A stretch of DNA of 64,000 nt from Nitrospirota bacterium (GCA_021825365.1 JAKAHR010000015.1:1-64000); one strand, 5' to 3'. Shown: positions 43,724-51,992, counted from the stretch's first letter. Notes: generated by a model not told the origin, from the letters alone. Made by a program: numbers and translations.

Positions 43724-45322
43724 CTAGAACGTCACGTCGAAGGTGAGATAGATATCGTTTGCCTTCTTCAGTGGCGGGAACATCTGTGCGTTCATCGGGT
43801 TGTTCAGGTCTGACATGCTCTTCGGGGCGCCTACCCAGTTGTTGCTCCCCGTATACTTGAAGCTGTAATACTGATACCCCAGCCTGAACTGGGCCTTGCC
43901 CATGCGCGACAGGGGCTTTGACTTGATCTCCTGGATGATGTACGCCTCATAGACACTGCCGTGGGCGCCGAGTTTGCTCGTCCACATGTCGTCAGAAGCG
44001 GGCGCAAAGGCTATCCAGTTCTTCGAGCCGTAGTTGTATTCCAGCCCCAGCTTGGTTCCGGTTTTGGTGAAATCATACCGTGCGCCGAGGTACAGGGCCT
44101 GACCGGTCTTGCTCTCCTTCACGCCGCCGAAGTTCGGCGCGTCGTAGAGGAGTCCTGCAACCGGCATCGCGCCGCCAGGCGTCATGACGCTGAACATGTT
44201 GTCATTGGGATGCGTCTTGCTGATCGCTCCGTCTGCAAAGAGGTTCAGGTCTCCGGGGCCGAGCTTCTCGATCTTGCCCATGACGGTCAGGCCGAACTGA
44301 TCGATGTCTCCGAGGTTGGTGTTCGGTCCGAAGCCGAGGCTCGAGCCGTTCCTGTTTTCAGGGAACGCGAAGATGCCGAAGGCGCGGTCCCACTGCAGCT
44401 CGACCCTGAAGGTGTCGGTATCGTAGGGCACGACGTTGATTCCGAGGAAGTTGACATCATTGAGGCTGTTGGCGGTGCCGCTCGTCCTGAAGCCGCTGTC
44501 AAAGCCCTTGCCGTAGCAGACCTTTGCGTACGCCCCGGGGAGGGCCTGGATGTCCGGAGCGAAACCGATCGTGCCTCCGTCAAAGGCGTAGTCGATGAGC
44601 AGGCCGGGGACGCCGGCTGAGCCGCTCTTCTCGACGTTCTGCCTGAGGTTTGTCGGCACGCCGCCGGTGGACGGCCTCCTGCCGACGGAGAACCACAGGG
44701 GTGCTCCGGCGATATTGGACCACGTTGCATAGGCCTGGTCAACCCTCAGGATGTTGTCCTGCGGGATGTGTGATACGTTGCCGTCGAAGACGAAGAACTT
44801 GTCGGCAAAGAAGGCGGTCGAGGGGCCTGCTACCGGCTCGACGGATTCATGTCCCCAGACCTTGTACATGAGGAGTCGCGCCTTGACGGTCACGTCCTCG
44901 GTCGCCTTCGCCAGGAGATTGATGCCGAAGCGGTTGGTCATGAGTGCGTCGTTCTTGAAATCCTGGGAGGGGATAAGCTGCGGGAGCTGTGCTCCGGGCA
45001 TCTGCAGGAAGTACGGCAGCACCTGCTGGAAGCTGTACCAGTCGTGCGTGGTCCCCTTCAGGTAGTCGAACCTGCCGCGGTAATCACCGCCGATCTGCAG
45101 CCATGAGGGTTTCGTCGCCTCCTGGGTCTTCTTCTCGACCTTGGCGATCCTCTCGTCCTTTGTCGTCTCCTTCTGCTTCATCTCCTGCATCTGCTGCTTG
45201 AGGGCATCCAGCTGCCTGGAGAGGTCTTCGATCTTCTTCATCAGATCGGACTGGTCTGCTGCCGGCGCAGGCAAGGGCAGGAGCAGAGACAGAGCAACGA
45301 GCACTGCAAGAAAGAATCTCAT
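43724..45322 (-). CDS. DUF3373-like outer-membrane beta-barrel protein with N-terminal coiled coil
   Basis: 532 aa. A signal peptide (FFLAVLVALSLLLPLPAPAA) is followed by a short coiled coil (about 27-68, KIEDLSRQLDALKQQMQEM). The long remainder is alternating amphipathic strands with many Tyr/Phe/Gly and terminates in Phe (YLTFDVTF), as outer-membrane proteins do. It matches the DUF3373-type proteins often found next to multiheme cytochromes. AAAGGAGG precedes ATG 45322. It probably provides an outer-membrane pore or scaffold for the neighbouring respiratory genes (inference). Confidence 0.8.
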   Translation of the reverse strand: MRFFLAVLVALSLLLPLPAPAADQSDLMKKIEDLSRQLDALKQQMQEMKQKETTKDERIAKVEKKTQEATKPSWLQIGGDYRGRFDYLKGTTHDWYSFQQVLPYFLQMPGAQLPQLIPSQDFKNDALMTNRFGINLLAKATEDVTVKARLLMYKVWGHESVEPVAGPSTAFFADKFFVFDGNVSHIPQDNILRVDQAYATWSNIAGAPLWFSVGRRPSTGGVPTNLRQNVEKSGSAGVPGLLIDYAFDGGTIGFAPDIQALPGAYAKVCYGKGFDSGFRTSGTANSLNDVNFLGINVVPYDTDTFRVELQWDRAFGIFAFPENRNGSSLGFGPNTNLGDIDQFGLTVMGKIEKLGPGDLNLFADGAISKTHPNDNMFSVMTPGGAMPVAGLLYDAPNFGGVKESKTGQALYLGARYDFTKTGTKLGLEYNYGSKNWIAFAPASDDMWTSKLGAHGSVYEAYIIQEIKSKPLSRMGKAQFRLGYQYYSFKYTGSNNWVGAPKSMSDLNNPMNAQMFPPLKKANDIYLTFDVTF

Positions 45323-45421
45323 ACAACACCTCCTTTGTAATATGTCCGGGCCGATGTTCCGAAGGAATCAGCTTGCTGACTGACCCTCCTGTCGCAGGCG
45401 GCTCCGGCAGATGACGGCTGC

Positions 45422-45739
45422 TCAGCAGCCGGGTTTTGTGCCTTTCAAATCATTCAGTCCGTTAATGACGTTCTTGCCGTCCTTGACGGTGTAGCGGATC
45501 TTGACCTCATCGCCCACGAAGAGACGGTCATCGAGTTTCTTGAGCGCCTTTTCGTTCTCAACGACGAAGGTCATGTCCTTGCCGTCGTCTGCGGTGACGA
45601 CGAGGGTCTTCTTTTCCAGGTCATACTCCTTGATCTTTCCCTTGATGTTCATCTTGTCTTCTGCGATGACGACGCCCGCGAGCATCATGATGCAGAAGGC
45701 GGCAACGACTACCGCTGCGATCGACCTCACTGTGTTCAT
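45422..45739 (-). CDS. Small periplasmic beta-rich protein
   Basis: 105 aa. The signal peptide (IAAVVVAAFCIMMLAGVVIA) is followed by a small beta domain: MNIKGKIKEYDLEKKTLVV, DDGKDMTFVVENEKALKKLDD, VGDEVKIRYTVKDGKNVI. It resembles short OB-type periplasmic domains (DUF1344-like or similar). ATG 45739 has AAGGAGG. It lies between the octaheme cytochrome and the outer-membrane protein, all on one strand, so it is probably part of the same system. Confidence 0.68.
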   Translation of the reverse strand: MNTVRSIAAVVVAAFCIMMLAGVVIAEDKMNIKGKIKEYDLEKKTLVVTADDGKDMTFVVENEKALKKLDDRLFVGDEVKIRYTVKDGKNVINGLNDLKGTKPGC

Positions 45740-45864
45740 AGAGTCCTCCTTGGTTTGGGACGGCTCAAGGCGCGTCCCGGTGTTTATCACGCAAAACAGA
45801 TTATTGCCCCTGTCGCTTCAGCAACGGCAGACAGCAACAGGCCGCCTCTTCTCCGGATGCACCC

Positions 45865-47331
45865 CTATTGCCGGGCGATATCTTTCCCTCCGGCTGACCT
45901 TCCCGCGGCTTTACTGGTCTTCTCCGCAACCGTATCAAACCTACCGCCGACCTTCATGGGGTCGCCGGCATACCCCAGGTTCTTCCAGTCAAGTCTCTTG
46001 TTGCCGCCGAAATGGCAGTCACCGCATTTGAGTGCCTTATCCCTGGGAGCCACTTCATGGTTGATGCTGCCGTAAAAAGCGGTTGAAACGAACTGAAATT
46101 TGCCGCTGTACGGAAGGCCGGAGGCCTTTGCTCCGTCCTGGAGGGCCTTCTCCCAGTTATAGTGGGTCCAGAGTCCGCCGTAATTCTGAAAGATCGAAAG
46201 ATACTTGAAGGTTGCATCCATCGGCTGTTTGCCGCGATGCACCTTAAAGGGATAGATCTTGGAGCCTGCATCCCGAATATCTCCGACGGGCCTTGATAGA
46301 TAGACCACTTGAGATGGATCGATAATCTTCTGACCTTTCAGATATCGCTCTATTTTGCCGTTATACCACGTGTAGGTGGGGATGACATTCATATCCCAGA
46401 CAAAAGATCCCTTGTGCTTTGCATAGGTCTCCTTGCCGAAGTGCTCCTCCGGTTCGAGATCCTTGCCGACGTTAGACCAATCCCAGCTCATCTTTGTCGC
46501 CTGCCCCTTTGCAAAGTAGGGTATGTGGCAGGTCTGACAGGCGACGGTCTTTGTGTGGCTAGCGAGAGTCTTGTTTTCAGGGGAGTCCTTGTGCGGATCG
46601 CGGTGGCAGTCCTCGCAACCTACCCTACCGTCATTAGTAGCCAGAAAGGTGGATGCACCCGCAATCTTATGATCCTTGACCGTGTGGCATGACTGGCAGT
46701 TCATGTCAGCATAGCCGCCCATGTGCACATCGTGGTCTTTCTTCGGCTTGCTGAGAGTGGAATCGAGGTCACCGTGCTTCACCGCATCACCGCCACCGCC
46801 GAAGAAATGGCAGACGCCGCAGTTGTCCCTGTTTGGGGTGGAGACGCTCTTTGCCGCCAGGGTAAGGTCCATTTTGCCTTTTTCGAGCAGCTTCTCGTCA
46901 GGGTAGCCCCCCAGAGACTTCTTGTAGTTTCCTGCCTTTGCATGGCAGACGAGACAATCAATCTTTGTCTTATCCTGGAGGGGCGAGGAGCTGTCGGTCC
47001 AGCCGTAACCGGCGTGGCATTTGGTGCAGAAGGGGCGGCTGCCTCCCTCTATATCAGTGCAGAAATTATTCAACAGGTTTGCTTTGCCGTATTCTTCTTT
47101 ACTGTTTTCGAGTCCCTTGACCGTCCTGGGCGCTCCCTTCCATTTCCAATGGGGAGTCTGGAGGAAATCCTCTGCCTGTTTGTCGTGACATTGAAGGCAG
47201 GCTTTGGTGACATCCTCTCCCGTCCTGAAGGGACCCTTGATATAGTCGGAATGATCGATTGTTGCGGAATGAGCGGAGGCGGCTGCAAAGACGAGAAGAA
47301 CTGACAAAAACATACTGATTGTTGCTTTCAT
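45865..47331 (-). CDS. Octaheme c-type cytochrome, tetrathionate reductase (OTR) family
   Basis: 488 aa with a signal peptide (ISMFLSVLLVFAAASAHSA), so periplasmic. Eight CxxCH heme motifs in order: CLQCH (first Cys at residue 45), CTKCH, CLVCH, CGVCH, CQSCH, CEDCH, CQTCH, CGDCH. The spacing and the conserved KACLQCHDKQAEDFLQTPHW start match the octaheme tetrathionate reductase-like family. Family members reduce tetrathionate, nitrite or hydroxylamine in vitro; the physiological substrate here is unknown. ATG 47331 has AGGTGAG upstream. It is the first gene of the cluster ending with the outer-membrane protein. Confidence 0.9.
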   Translation of the reverse strand: MKATISMFLSVLLVFAAASAHSATIDHSDYIKGPFRTGEDVTKACLQCHDKQAEDFLQTPHWKWKGAPRTVKGLENSKEEYGKANLLNNFCTDIEGGSRPFCTKCHAGYGWTDSSSPLQDKTKIDCLVCHAKAGNYKKSLGGYPDEKLLEKGKMDLTLAAKSVSTPNRDNCGVCHFFGGGGDAVKHGDLDSTLSKPKKDHDVHMGGYADMNCQSCHTVKDHKIAGASTFLATNDGRVGCEDCHRDPHKDSPENKTLASHTKTVACQTCHIPYFAKGQATKMSWDWSNVGKDLEPEEHFGKETYAKHKGSFVWDMNVIPTYTWYNGKIERYLKGQKIIDPSQVVYLSRPVGDIRDAGSKIYPFKVHRGKQPMDATFKYLSIFQNYGGLWTHYNWEKALQDGAKASGLPYSGKFQFVSTAFYGSINHEVAPRDKALKCGDCHFGGNKRLDWKNLGYAGDPMKVGGRFDTVAEKTSKAAGRSAGGKDIARQ

Positions 47332-47637
47332 GGGTCACTCACCTATTCTTTCCTTCGCTGTTGCGGCAAGCAGCGGAAGGATCGTACGAGAAGTTATTAG
47401 GAGTAAACGCGACTTCAACGGCAGGCCATCCGAAAGTGGGGTGACCGTGCTGATGCCTTTGAAGTCTCATGCCCTTTTTTTGCTGTGCGCGCTAGTCTAA
47501 ACCTACAACTAGTCACAAGCATATAAGCACAGCTTTAGAAAATACTAGCATTAAATAAATTTTAGTCAATGATAGATATTAAGTCAAGCAATTTCTAAAC
47601 AGTTAAAGTTACAAGTTTAGAACTCCTGCAGTAGTGA
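47332..47637. other. Intergenic stretch with AT-rich block and CTAGTC repeats
   Basis: 306 bases between the octaheme gene and the HTH regulator, both on the minus strand. From about 47490 to 47637 it is far more AT-rich than the rest of the window. It holds CTAGTC at 47492-47497 and 47509-47514 (17-base period), CTAG at 47545-47548 and TTAGTC at 47562-47567. A regulatory region for the cytochrome cluster is likely. I see no gene here. Confidence 0.5.
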
Positions 47638-47973
47638 TTATTCTGAGGAATATTTTATCGAAAAGAGGGGGTCGGTGATATGCTCTGCCCGGCAGACAGG
47701 GCATTTACCCGGCTTAGTCAGGCGCTCTCGTTTTTTATAGACAAAGCCGCACTTCAGGCATGAAGGCGGTTCCCTCAGCAGAGCGCCTTCCCGGCTGTTC
47801 ATCGTCTTTTCTATATGATAAAGATGCTCATACACCTCTTTCTCGGAAATCCCTACCTCAGCAGAGATCTCCCGCGGAGAGAGGAAGCGTCCCCCGAGGA
47901 GGGCGATGATCTCCTGCCGGACGGTTGCGGTCCGTTCCGACGGCACTGCAGGCGGTTTGGGTCTTTGTTTCAT
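47638..47973 (-). CDS. HTH transcriptional regulator fused to a zinc ribbon (COG3357-like)
   Basis: 111 aa. A winged-helix segment (VRQEIIALLGGRFLSPREISAEVGISEKEVYEHLYHIEKT) is followed by a zinc ribbon with CLKCGFVYKKRERLTKPGKCPVCRAEHI (two CxxC pairs). This matches predicted regulators with HTH plus Zn-ribbon. ATG 47973 has GGGAAG upstream; the frame is open to 48105, but the extra 44 residues look non-coding. It is divergent from the diheme protein gene and upstream of the octaheme gene on the same strand, so it is a candidate regulator of that cluster. Confidence 0.75.
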   Translation of the reverse strand: MKQRPKPPAVPSERTATVRQEIIALLGGRFLSPREISAEVGISEKEVYEHLYHIEKTMNSREGALLREPPSCLKCGFVYKKRERLTKPGKCPVCRAEHITDPLFSIKYSSE

Positions 47974-48125
47974 TCTTCCCGAAAGATGCGGCCTTGCATC
48001 AGCGCCGTGATCAGCGCCCGAACACGGTATGTGATTCAGTCTAGCAGATTCGTGCTGAGGCGTGAAGATGTGCGCAGGACGCGTCTCCTTTTTTTTCAAC
48101 TCCATGGCTATGGTAAAATGGAGGC

Positions 48126-48359
48126 ATGAAAAACACCATCATCTTTGTCGTCTTCATGCTCGCCGTGGTGGGATTTCTGTATTCGATATCAGGCAAACGG
48201 TACTCGCAGATACCTTCTGACACCCGTCACCGGGTGGCTGACGAGGTTGCCTTATGCATGGACTGTCATGGCGAGGGCAGGCCGGATGCCCTGAAAAAGG
48301 AACACCCGCCGAAATACGAATGCTTCTCGTGTCATAAACGGAGCAGAAAGCGCTCATAG
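48126..48359 (+). CDS. Membrane-anchored small diheme cytochrome c
   Basis: 77 aa. The N-terminal hydrophobic segment (IIFVVFMLAVVGFLYSI) is an uncleaved anchor or signal. Two heme c motifs follow, CMDCH and CFSCH, in LCMDCHGEGRP and YECFSCHKRSRK. It is too short for a NapC/NrfH protein (four hemes) but could pass electrons to periplasmic cytochromes such as the nearby octaheme protein. TGGAGG lies just before ATG 48126, and TAAAAT lies immediately before that. Confidence 0.8.
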   Translation: MKNTIIFVVFMLAVVGFLYSISGKRYSQIPSDTRHRVADEVALCMDCHGEGRPDALKKEHPPKYECFSCHKRSRKRS

Positions 48360-48439
48360 CACCGATTCCGCCCTGACCGGAAGCCGATAGGGTGGAAAAA
48401 AGGAGCGGGACGGAACGGCAAAACGACAGCCTGTCTCAT

Positions 48440-48469
48440 TTGCTTTAGGCCGGTTGTATCGGTTAATAT
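48440..48469 (+). promoter_or_regulatory. Promoter of tRNA-Ser
   Basis: TTGCTT (48440-48445), an 18-base spacer and TAATAT (48464-48469) lie 19 bases before the tRNA. Confidence 0.5.
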
Positions 48470-48488
48470 GTCCTGTCCATTTTTTTGC

Positions 48489-48579
48489 GGAGAGGTGACC
48501 GAGCGGCCGAAGGTGCACGACTGGAAATCGTGTGTGCGCTAATCCCGCACCCAGGGTTCAAATCCCTGCCTCTCCGCCA
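48489..48579 (+). tRNA. tRNA-Ser (anticodon GGA)
   Basis: 91-nt class II tRNA. The acceptor stem GGAGAGG pairs with CCTCTCC, followed by discriminator G and encoded CCA. The anticodon loop is CTGGAAA with anticodon GGA at 48523-48525, reading UCC/UCU. The long variable arm (GTGCG...CGCAC) and the T-loop GGTTCAAATCC are present. Confidence 0.96.
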
Positions 48580-48892
48580 TTTTCTTACCTGATTTCCCAT
48601 CCCTCCCGACCATCGGTCCCCGATTCACGCGGCAGGCCAGCAGGCCCGGTCGACTGGCATCACGTCAGATGGCGGCTATGCCTTCCAGGGGGTATTGACA
48701 AAAAGGTAAGACGAGTTATCATCAAAGTACGGGGAAAGGGGCTTATACCTAAGGTCGCTGCAAGAGGGTCTTTTTTTTCATCAGCAACGTGAACTACAAA
48801 GGCCCTCTCTTTGCCGGTATCGCTGTCAGGGATACGCCCTGGTGTGGTTACAGGAGACATGTCTTTCGGAAGATCAAGGGGGTGAAGATATC
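48580..48892 (+). other. Region between tRNA-Ser and TPR gene
   Basis: 313 bases with no convincing standard gene. It holds a good promoter at 48695-48722, an eight-T run at 48771-48778, and a 35-codon frame starting with GTG at 48789 whose stop overlaps the TPR start codon. The first 110 bases hold nothing I can identify. Confidence 0.5.
48695..48722 (+). promoter_or_regulatory. Sigma-70 promoter for the TPR gene
   Basis: TTGACA (48695-48700) and TATCAT (48717-48722) with a 16-base spacer. It gives a leader of about 160 bases before the TPR gene at 48893. Confidence 0.6.
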
Positions 48893-49498
48893 ATGAAAGC
48901 TCTGTTTTCTGACATATTCGTCTCTCTCTGGAAAGGGCATGGCGACAAGGACGAACAGTTCGAACGCGCGCAGCGCCTCTTTGAGGCCGGGAAATACGAG
49001 GAAAGCACGAAGTGGTTTGCCTCGGCCCTTGATGCGGGATATGATCCCGGCATCGCGTATGTGAGCAGGGGCGTGGCATGGCTGATGACGCGGCAGATGC
49101 GGAGGGCGATCGAGGATCTTGATTCCGCCCTGAGGGTCAATGGCCGGGACGCCGCGGCTTACTACTACCGGGGGACTGCGCACATTCTACAGGAGGATTA
49201 TGACCTTGCCGAGGCTGACTTTACCGCTGCCCTTCAGATCGATCCGGAACACAGGGCAGCGATGTTTGCGCGCGGCCTCTGCTGTTTCTACGTCGGCAGA
49301 AGGAAAGAGGCTGCATCAGACTTTCGACAGGCGCTGAGCAACGGGCCGCCGGCTATCTACGGTGTTGCCGACACCTATGACTGGAAACAACGGGTGAGCG
49401 AGATTATCATGCAGTTGGAAGACGCCCGTGACTACCGAAGGGTCGAGATCACCGATACGGAGATGAAGACGCTTCGGGATCGGCTCAGCGCGGCCTGA
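48893..49498 (+). CDS. TPR-repeat protein
   Basis: 201-aa soluble protein with about four tetratricopeptide-like repeats, e.g. FERAQRLFEAGKYEESTKWFASALDAGYD, MRRAIEDLDSALRVNGRDAAAYYYRGTAHI, DLAEADFTAALQIDPEHRAAMFARGLCCF and KEAASDFRQAL. TPRs mediate protein binding; the partner is unknown. ATG 48893 has GGGGGTGA upstream, and the stop of a short upstream frame overlaps it. It converges with tsaD, 9 bases away. Confidence 0.8.
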   Translation: MKALFSDIFVSLWKGHGDKDEQFERAQRLFEAGKYEESTKWFASALDAGYDPGIAYVSRGVAWLMTRQMRRAIEDLDSALRVNGRDAAAYYYRGTAHILQEDYDLAEADFTAALQIDPEHRAAMFARGLCCFYVGRRKEAASDFRQALSNGPPAIYGVADTYDWKQRVSEIIMQLEDARDYRRVEITDTEMKTLRDRLSAA

Positions 49499-49507
49499 TA
49501 CGATCGG

Positions 49508-50524
49508 TCATAACGGCAGATAGGCCCGGGGATTAAGTTCAAGCCCTGCGTACTCGTTCCTGCGTGCACGATGGTAGCCGGCCGCAGCGATCATCGCCGC
49601 GTTGTCCGTACAGAGAGGCACCGGGGGAATGAATGCCTCTACCCCCCTCTCAGAGGCCATCGCCTTCATCCGATCTCTCAGTGACCGGTTCGCCGAGACA
49701 CCGCCGGCGAGAGACACGCGGCTGACCCCCTGCCTTTTGATCGCCCATTCAGTCTTTCTCACGAGAACGTCCACGACCGCCTTCTGGAAGGAGGCGGCGA
49801 TATCCTGGACCTCCTTTTGGGGGAGAGGCCCTGCAGAGGCGGTCTTCTGCGTCCTGTGGTGCAGGTGGTTCAGGACGGATGTCTTGAGCCCGCTGAAGCT
49901 GAAGTCAAGGCTCTCCGGCAGGTATGCCCTCGGGAATTCGAGGGCATCCGGATCGCCCATAGCAGCGAGGCTGTCGATGAGCGGTCCTCCCGGGTATCCC
50001 AGGCCCAGGAGTTTCGAGACCTTGTCGTACGCCTCGCCTGCCGCATCGTCCCTGGTGCGGCCGAGTTCACGGTAGGAGCCGAAGTCTTCGGCAACATAGA
50101 GGGACGTGTGGCCGCCCGAGACGACGAGGGAGAGAAACGGGAATTCCGGCGCGGATTCACCGAGGAAGACTGAAAGGATATGCCCTTCGAGATGGTTTAC
50201 CGCAACCAGGGGTATCCCGCGGGCGTAGCAGGCGGCCTTCGCATAGGAGCATCCCACCAGCAGCGAGCCGATGAGTCCGGGGCCGTGACACACAGCGACT
50301 GCCGCAAGATCGTCAAGGCGGACGCCTGCCTGTGAGAGCGCCTCATCAACCACCGGAATAATCATCTCGATATGCCTGCGCGAGGCGAGTTCCGGCACGA
50401 TGCCTCCATACTTGGCGTGGATTTCAGACTGGCTCGATACGACGTTTGAGATGATACGGCAGCCGTTTTCCACAATAGCTGCGGAGGTGTCGTCACAGGA
50501 GGTGTCGATTCCGAGGATGAGCAT
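49508..50524 (-). CDS. tsaD: tRNA N6-adenosine threonylcarbamoyltransferase TsaD
   Basis: Catalytic subunit of t6A37 tRNA modification, 338 aa, ASKHA fold. It starts MLILGIDTSCDDTSAAIV; metal-binding motif HIEMIIPVVDEAL (HxxxH type) near 108; NHLEGHILSVF near 137; VSGGHTSLY near 160; the C-terminal GGVSANRSLR and DNAAMIAAAG are conserved. ATG 50524 is used (an in-frame TTG precedes it). It works with TsaB, encoded 41 kb away. The promoter sits so close that the mRNA should be nearly leaderless. Confidence 0.95.
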   Translation of the reverse strand: MLILGIDTSCDDTSAAIVENGCRIISNVVSSQSEIHAKYGGIVPELASRRHIEMIIPVVDEALSQAGVRLDDLAAVAVCHGPGLIGSLLVGCSYAKAACYARGIPLVAVNHLEGHILSVFLGESAPEFPFLSLVVSGGHTSLYVAEDFGSYRELGRTRDDAAGEAYDKVSKLLGLGYPGGPLIDSLAAMGDPDALEFPRAYLPESLDFSFSGLKTSVLNHLHHRTQKTASAGPLPQKEVQDIAASFQKAVVDVLVRKTEWAIKRQGVSRVSLAGGVSANRSLRDRMKAMASERGVEAFIPPVPLCTDNAAMIAAAGYHRARRNEYAGLELNPRAYLPL

Positions 50525-50529
50525 CAACT

Positions 50530-50559
50530 ATTATAAAGGGGGAGGGGAAGACTTGTCAG
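50530..50559 (-). promoter_or_regulatory. tsaD promoter
   Basis: On the minus strand CTGACA (50554-50559), an 18-base spacer and TATAAT (50530-50535) lie just 5 bases before the tsaD ATG at 50524. This is the best complete promoter among the leaderless candidates. Confidence 0.6.
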
Positions 50560-50656
50560 CCGGCCTGGCAGGGCCGGATTGTCGTGAAGAAGAATAGCCC
50601 CGGAGATAAGCGACTTCCCCGGAGCCTGCGCCTGTCTCGGTCTGCTCGCCCGCTCC

Positions 50657-51475
50657 CTAGAATTGCAGATCCGATTGCGTCGTATCGACCATGACCGGCA
50701 TGGCGGGCACCTCTTCACCGTTCAAGTCCGCAAAGGTAAGGCCTATCAATTCCCGGGTCAGGTCCCTGAAGGCTGAACGAAGCTCTTCCGCTTCAATCTT
50801 GTCGGCATTTGCATCGCCGCCGACATATCTCTTGCTGCCGAAGCTTATGAGAGAATTGGCCCAGACAATCTCACCGCTGGCGGCGTTCTTCACCGTTCCG
50901 ATGACCCTGATAAAGGGGCGGTACGACTTTGCAAACCCGAACTGCTCACCCCACTGCCGGGCGCCCAGGCCATAGGAGACCTTAAAGGCGGCCAGGCATT
51001 TGTATCCCCTTCCTGAAATATCCCTGAAGGCCTCTTCGGCCTCCGGCCTTTCAGACTGGGCAGCCTTCATCACCTTGCCTGCTACGTCGCTATCGTCCGT
51101 GAGCGCAATATTCATCAACCTGCTTTTGTGGATGTCCTGGCTGAATTGCCTGATAAAATGGTCGCTCACATCAAAATCGCCCAGGAGTTTTTCATACTCG
51201 CTGCTGTCGAGTCTCAAGGTGTTCCTGCCCTCGAAATTGCCCGTGCCCTGCCACAGGGCGGAGCCGAGGAGCGGACCGAACAGGAGCATCGTCCCGATAG
51301 ATTTCCCCATGAACCTCTCCTGGAAGAAGGTCTTGGAGTAAACGATGCCGACGGTATGACACTTTTCCGCTGCAAAGGACTCCTGTTTTACCTGCACTGA
51401 GTTGAATTTTGCCGCACAGCCGAGAAGAGAGATCGTCACAAGGCAGACTGCCACGATGTTGTATGCAGTTTTCAA
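50657..51475 (-). CDS. Lipoprotein of unknown function
   Basis: 272 aa. Lipoprotein signal with lipobox LLGC (VCLVTISLLGCAAKF), so it is anchored to the inner or outer membrane. The mature part is mixed alpha/beta and includes GIVYSKTFFQERFMGKSIG, FRDISGRGYKCLAAFKVSYGLG and NAASGEIVWANSLISFGSKRYVGG, a pattern like lipoproteins related to LpoB/CsgG-type accessory proteins, though not assignable. The start is TTG 51475 behind AAGGAAAGG. A promoter lies 212 bases upstream, giving a long leader. Confidence 0.65.
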   Translation of the reverse strand: MKTAYNIVAVCLVTISLLGCAAKFNSVQVKQESFAAEKCHTVGIVYSKTFFQERFMGKSIGTMLLFGPLLGSALWQGTGNFEGRNTLRLDSSEYEKLLGDFDVSDHFIRQFSQDIHKSRLMNIALTDDSDVAGKVMKAAQSERPEAEEAFRDISGRGYKCLAAFKVSYGLGARQWGEQFGFAKSYRPFIRVIGTVKNAASGEIVWANSLISFGSKRYVGGDANADKIEAEELRSAFRDLTRELIGLTFADLNGEEVPAMPVMVDTTQSDLQF

Positions 51476-51792
51476 TGGCCTTTCCTTTCCCCGTCCGCAG
51501 GACGGTCCCCCGGGCGGAGTGTATTCATGAGAAGGACGACACGGGCTGAGGACGGTAAGATCTGCAGGATGGGAAAGATGGGAAACGGATGGTGATGGAA
51601 GGCTGTCCTGGAACGCCCCGAACTCTGTCTCCTGACATTCACCCGATCGCTGCCCCCGGGAAAAAAGTGATGAAGAAACTGCGTTGACTATAGCGCAGCG
51701 TCGCGGCGGCTGTCAACAGGAAAAATGTCGTACATCTCTACTTTCCGAACGAGACCTTTGCCCTGCTATTTTTTCAGGAAGACAGGCACGTA
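51476..51792. other. Long leader of the lipoprotein gene and spacer to the fragment gene
   Basis: 317 bases. From 51476 to about 51680 it is the predicted 5' leader of the lipoprotein mRNA; I see no riboswitch-like or conserved RNA structure. A 37-codon frame starting with ATG inside it has no convincing Shine-Dalgarno site. From 51720 to 51792 there is no recognisable feature. Confidence 0.4.
51687..51716 (-). promoter_or_regulatory. Sigma-70 promoter for the lipoprotein gene
   Basis: Minus strand TTGACA (51711-51716), an 18-base spacer and TATAGT (51687-51692); both hexamers match consensus well. Confidence 0.6.
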
Positions 51793-51957
51793 TTACTGAT
51801 CAAACAGGCCCCGCAGGTCGGCGCGCTGCCAGTCGAAATTCCCCGGCGCCTTCATCCAGAGGGTAAGCTCCTTCGGGACCGCGATGATCTGGTAGATCGT
51901 CTCTTCCGGCTGCGTCGCCCCTCCGTCAGGGATGGTCGTATCCAACACAGCCTTCAT
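51793..51957 (-). pseudogene. Fragment resembling the C-terminus of a C45-type acyltransferase/acyl hydrolase
   Basis: 54 codons on the minus strand (MKAVLDTTIPDGGATQPEET, then IYQIIAVPKELTLWMKAP, GNFDWQRADLRGLFDQ). The TIYQIIAVPKELTLWMKA block looks like the last strands of acyl-CoA:6-aminopenicillanic acid acyl-transferase-like (peptidase C45) proteins. The N-terminal catalytic part is absent. It starts 36 bases past the HD-GYP stop on the same strand. It is probably a remnant, although a short independent protein cannot be excluded. The family call is from pattern recognition only. Confidence 0.35.
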
Positions 51958-51992
51958 CCGGCAGCCGCAGGTGGTCCTCGATGACCGGAGAC

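Noticed and set aside
48480-48600. tRNA-Ser as an integration site
   Set aside because: No integrase, repeated tRNA 3' end or composition shift is visible next to it.
51476-51680. Possible 37-codon leader peptide in the long lipoprotein leader
   Set aside because: No convincing Shine-Dalgarno site and a Ser/Pro-rich random-looking peptide.
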